DNA of 15,950 nt from W0P33-017 sp963640395 (GTDB lineage: Bacteria; Bacillota; Clostridia; Lachnospirales; Lachnospiraceae), in assembly GCA_963640395.1 (NCBI GenBank), contig CAVHZH010000052.1, positions 1 through 15,950 of the forward strand, read 5' to 3'. The position numbers were made by a program, and so were the translations under genes. Below are positions 13,520 to 15,950 of the stretch, piece by piece. The notes below the pieces were generated by a model. The model was not told the origin of the DNA, searched no databases, and saw only the letters and a program-made list of their open reading frames with translations. Position 1 is the stretch's first letter, and each line of letters opens with the position of its first letter.

Positions 13520-14674
13520 ATGGAAGCATATTTTGACAATTCAGCCACAACACGCTGCACACAGGCGGCGGTAGATATCATGCAGAAGGCATTGCTGGAG
13601 GACTATGGCAATCCGTCCTCACTGCATATGAAGGGTGTGACTGCCGAAAACTATATAAAAACAGCGGCTGCGCAGATCGCGAAGATTCTCAAGGTGTCGG
13701 AAAAGGAGCTTTTGTTTACCTCCGGCGGCACCGAGAGCAACAATCTGGCGCTGATCGGTACAGCACTGGCAAATCAACGTGCAGGCAAGCACATCATCAC
13801 AACGGCGATCGAGCATGCATCCGTGTACAATCCGCTCATTTTTCTGGAGGAGCAGGGCTACGAGGTCACATATCTTCCGGTTGACCATGAGGGGCGCATT
13901 TCGCCAGACGAGCTGGAGGCTGCGGTGCGGGAGGATACGATATTGGTTTCGATTATGCATGTGAATAATGAAATCGGTACGATCGAGCCGGTTGAGGAAG
14001 CAGCCGCGCGGGTACATGCGAAAAATCCGCGCACGCTGTTTCATGTGGATGCGATCCAGTCGTTTGGAAAGCTGCGGATCTATCCGAAACGGATGGGGAT
14101 TGATCTGTTGTCCGTCAGCGGGCACAAAATTCATGGACCGAAGGGTGTCGGATTTTTATATGTAAAGGACAAGACGAAGATCCGTCCGATCATACATGGC
14201 GGCGGTCAGCAGCGCGATATGCGTTCCGGCACGGAAAACGTACCGGGCATCGCAGGGATCGGAGCTGCAGCCGCACAGATTTATGAGAATTTTGATGAAA
14301 AGATCGACCGGCTGTATGAGCTGCGGGAATATCTCGCCGCAGGCATGCAGGCATTTGACGGTGTGACGGTCAATGGCGCAGCGGGACGCGCGGCGGCACC
14401 GCATATCGTGAGTGTCAGCTTTGCGGGTATCCGCGCGGAGGTGCTGCTACATGCACTTGAGGAACGGCAGATCTATGTATCGACCGGGTCGGCATGTTCC
14501 TCGAATCACCCAGCGATCTCCGGCACGTTAAAGGCGATCGGGGTAGCGCCGGAGCTGCTCGATGCGACGGTGCGTTTTTCATTGTCTGTCGACAGCACCA
14601 GAGAGGAAGCTGATTATGTGCTATCACAGCTCGCGGAGCTGCTGCCGCAGCTTCGCAGGTTCCGCAGACATTAG
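13520..14674 (+). CDS. Cysteine desulfurase (NifS/IscS family), sulfur donor for ThiI
   Basis: This PLP enzyme turns cysteine into alanine and carries the sulfur as a persulfide. The 384 residues show all key sites: the start motif YFDNSATT (4-11), TSGGTESNN (67-75), His99 in AIEHAS, HVDAIQSFGK (175-184) with Asp177, the PLP lysine Lys203 in SVSGHKIHGPKG (198-209), RSGTENVPG (235-243) and the active Cys326 in STGSACSSNH (321-330). GAGGG at 13509-13513 precedes ATG by six bases. It is followed after 21 bases by thiI. In Bacillus the desulfurase NifZ is paired with ThiI in the same way, so its main job is probably tRNA thiolation. No iron-sulfur scaffold gene is nearby. Confidence 0.95.
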   Translation: MEAYFDNSATTRCTQAAVDIMQKALLEDYGNPSSLHMKGVTAENYIKTAAAQIAKILKVSEKELLFTSGGTESNNLALIGTALANQRAGKHIITTAIEHASVYNPLIFLEEQGYEVTYLPVDHEGRISPDELEAAVREDTILVSIMHVNNEIGTIEPVEEAAARVHAKNPRTLFHVDAIQSFGKLRIYPKRMGIDLLSVSGHKIHGPKGVGFLYVKDKTKIRPIIHGGGQQRDMRSGTENVPGIAGIGAAAAQIYENFDEKIDRLYELREYLAAGMQAFDGVTVNGAAGRAAAPHIVSVSFAGIRAEVLLHALEERQIYVSTGSACSSNHPAISGTLKAIGVAPELLDATVRFSLSVDSTREEADYVLSQLAELLPQLRRFRRH

Positions 14675-14695
14675 AATAGATAAAAAGGAGATACC

Positions 14696-15880
14696 ATGAA
14701 TTATCAGGCATTTTTGATTAAATACGGCGAGATCGCCGTCAAGGGAAAAAACAGGCATATTTTTGAGGATACGCTGCTTTCACAGATCCAGAATGCACTT
14801 GTCCGTGTGGAGGGAGAATTTCATGTGAGCAAGGAGAGCGGACGCATGTATGTGGAGGCGCTGAGTGCTTATGATTACGGGGAACTCATGGAGGCGCTGA
14901 CAAAGGTATTCGGTATCGTGGGGATCTGCCCGATGGTGCGTCTTGAGGACGAGGGCTTTGATGCACTCGCACAGGCAGTCGTGGCATATGTCGATGAGGC
15001 ATATCCGGACAAGCACTTTACGTTCAAGGTCAATGCCCGCCGTGCGCGCAAAAACTATCCGATGAGCTCAATGGAACTGGCAGCAGCACTCGGTGAAAAG
15101 ATCTTAGATGCATTTCCGGAGGTGCGCGTGGATGTCCATACACCGCAGGTTGGCATCAATGTCGAGATCCGAAACCACATCAACTTGTATTCGACAGAGA
15201 TACCCGGACCCGGAGGTATGCCGGTCGGCACAGCGGGAAAGGCGATGCTGCTGCTTTCAGGCGGTATCGACAGCCCGGTAGCGGGTTATATGATCGCAAA
15301 GCGCGGTGTGCGCTTAGAGGCAACCTATTTCCATGCACCGCCGTATACCTCCGAGCGTGCAAAACAAAAGGTCGTTGATCTGGCGAAGATCGTGGCGCGC
15401 TACAGCGGTCCGATCAAGCTGAATGTCGTGAATTTCACAGAAATCCAGCTATATATTTATGAGAAATGTCCGCATGACCAGCTCACGATCATCATGCGCC
15501 GTTATATGATGCTGCTGGCAGAGCATTTTGCAAAGGAGAGTAACTGCCTCGGACTGATTACTGGAGAGAGCATCGGACAGGTGGCGAGTCAGACCATGCC
15601 CTCACTCGCATGTACGAATGAAGTATGTACGCTGCCGGTTTATCGTCCGCTGATCGGCTTTGATAAGCAGGAGATCATCGATATTTCAGAAAAAATAGAT
15701 GCCTTCGAGACATCGATCCTGCCGTTTGAGGACTGCTGCACGATCTTTGTGGCAAAGCATCCCGTGACGAAGCCGAATTTAAAGTCGATAAAAAAATCAG
15801 AGTCGCATCTGCAGGAAAAAATTGAAGAGATGATGCAGACCGCGATCGATACGACAGAAGTCATTTACGTGGAGCCGTAG
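14696..15880 (+). CDS. thiI: tRNA 4-thiouridine synthase ThiI, form without rhodanese domain
   Basis: ThiI adenylates U8 of tRNA and inserts sulfur to give 4-thiouridine; in some bacteria it also serves thiamine synthesis. The 394-residue protein has the N-terminal ferredoxin-like domain (KYGEIAVKGKNRHIFE, 9-24), a THUMP domain (about 70-165), and the PP-loop ATPase domain with LLLSGGIDSPVAGYM (185-199). Conserved LITGESIGQVASQTM (287-301) and FEDCCTIFVAKHP (344-356) follow. It ends there, so the C-terminal rhodanese domain of E. coli ThiI (482 residues) is missing, as in Bacillus. A separate desulfurase, the gene just upstream, should then supply sulfur directly. AAGGAG at 14685-14690, five bases upstream, fixes the start, and a terminator follows. 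Confidence 0.97.
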   Translation: MNYQAFLIKYGEIAVKGKNRHIFEDTLLSQIQNALVRVEGEFHVSKESGRMYVEALSAYDYGELMEALTKVFGIVGICPMVRLEDEGFDALAQAVVAYVDEAYPDKHFTFKVNARRARKNYPMSSMELAAALGEKILDAFPEVRVDVHTPQVGINVEIRNHINLYSTEIPGPGGMPVGTAGKAMLLLSGGIDSPVAGYMIAKRGVRLEATYFHAPPYTSERAKQKVVDLAKIVARYSGPIKLNVVNFTEIQLYIYEKCPHDQLTIIMRRYMMLLAEHFAKESNCLGLITGESIGQVASQTMPSLACTNEVCTLPVYRPLIGFDKQEIIDISEKIDAFETSILPFEDCCTIFVAKHPVTKPNLKSIKKSESHLQEKIEEMMQTAIDTTEVIYVEP

Positions 15881-15892
15881 CTGCATAAAAAT

Positions 15893-15917
15893 AAAAATCC
15901 TGCCCGGAGGGCTTTTT
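15893..15917 (+). terminator. Rho-independent terminator after thiI
   Basis: A short stem GCCC-GGA-GGGC (15902-15912) is followed by five Ts and preceded by five As (15893-15897) that can extend the pairing on the far side of a bulge. It begins 12 bases after the thiI stop. Its core recurs in reverse at 10621-10635. Confidence 0.75.
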
Positions 15918-15920
15918 GTG

Positions 15921-15950
15921 TAATAGGAAATTCATCGGAATTTCCTATTA
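15921..15950. repeat. Perfect 13-bp palindrome at the window edge (family C)
   Basis: TAATAGGAAATTC (15921-15933), loop ATCG, GAATTTCCTATTA (15938-15950) is a perfect inverted repeat. It follows the thiI terminator without a gap, and its first half is related to the tail of the terminator at 5395-5424. It may be a second hairpin of a compound terminator, or a dispersed repeat that uses terminators as its place of residence. The window ends at its last base, so its true extent is unknown. Confidence 0.75.

Overview
The window reads as a chromosomal segment of an anaerobic, low- to mid-GC Firmicute, most likely a Lachnospiraceae-type Clostridium relative. The reasons are the CIRCE-controlled hrcA-grpE-dnaK-dnaJ cluster, DnaK of the short Gram-positive form, strong AGGAG-type ribosome binding sites, a cobalamin-dependent MetH without a reactivation domain, and a nifS-thiI pair of the Bacillus/Clostridium type. 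The family-level assignment is inference. All eleven protein genes are on the + strand.

Layout. (1) 1-206: the right part of a repeat copy that runs off the window, then a ribosome binding site. (2) 207-4547: two methionine-synthesis genes, a fused homocysteine S-methyltransferase/methylenetetrahydrofolate reductase and metH. They make methyl-tetrahydrofolate and pass its methyl group to homocysteine. (3) 4548-4996: about 450 bases without a gene, nearly filled by a 398-bp element with 15-17-bp inverted ends between perfect 11-bp direct repeats, so probably a small non-autonomous transposon (MITE). (4) 4997-5386: a small hotdog-fold thioesterase of the FlK type, followed by a terminator. (5) 5464-10420: the heat-shock operon, with a sigma-A-type promoter, a perfect CIRCE operator, hrcA, grpE, dnaK and dnaJ. 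(6) 10421-10769: a 167-bp repeat with 17-bp inverted ends followed by seven Ts, AT-rich palindromic sequence and a plausible promoter. (7) 10770-13353: proC, prmA and rsmE, closely spaced. (8) 13362-13503: a second element with the same kind of ends but a different interior. (9) 13520-15880: a cysteine desulfurase and thiI, which together place sulfur on tRNA (4-thiouridine), then a terminator and a perfect 13-bp palindrome at the window edge.

The coding content is housekeeping: one-carbon/methionine metabolism, protein folding, proline synthesis, ribosome and rRNA methylation, and tRNA thiolation. I found no defence, secretion or biosynthetic cluster and no RNA gene. The unusual material lies between the genes: at least three families of small structured repeats, one with what looks like an intact target duplication. 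Two of the families flank or interrupt otherwise recognisable operons.
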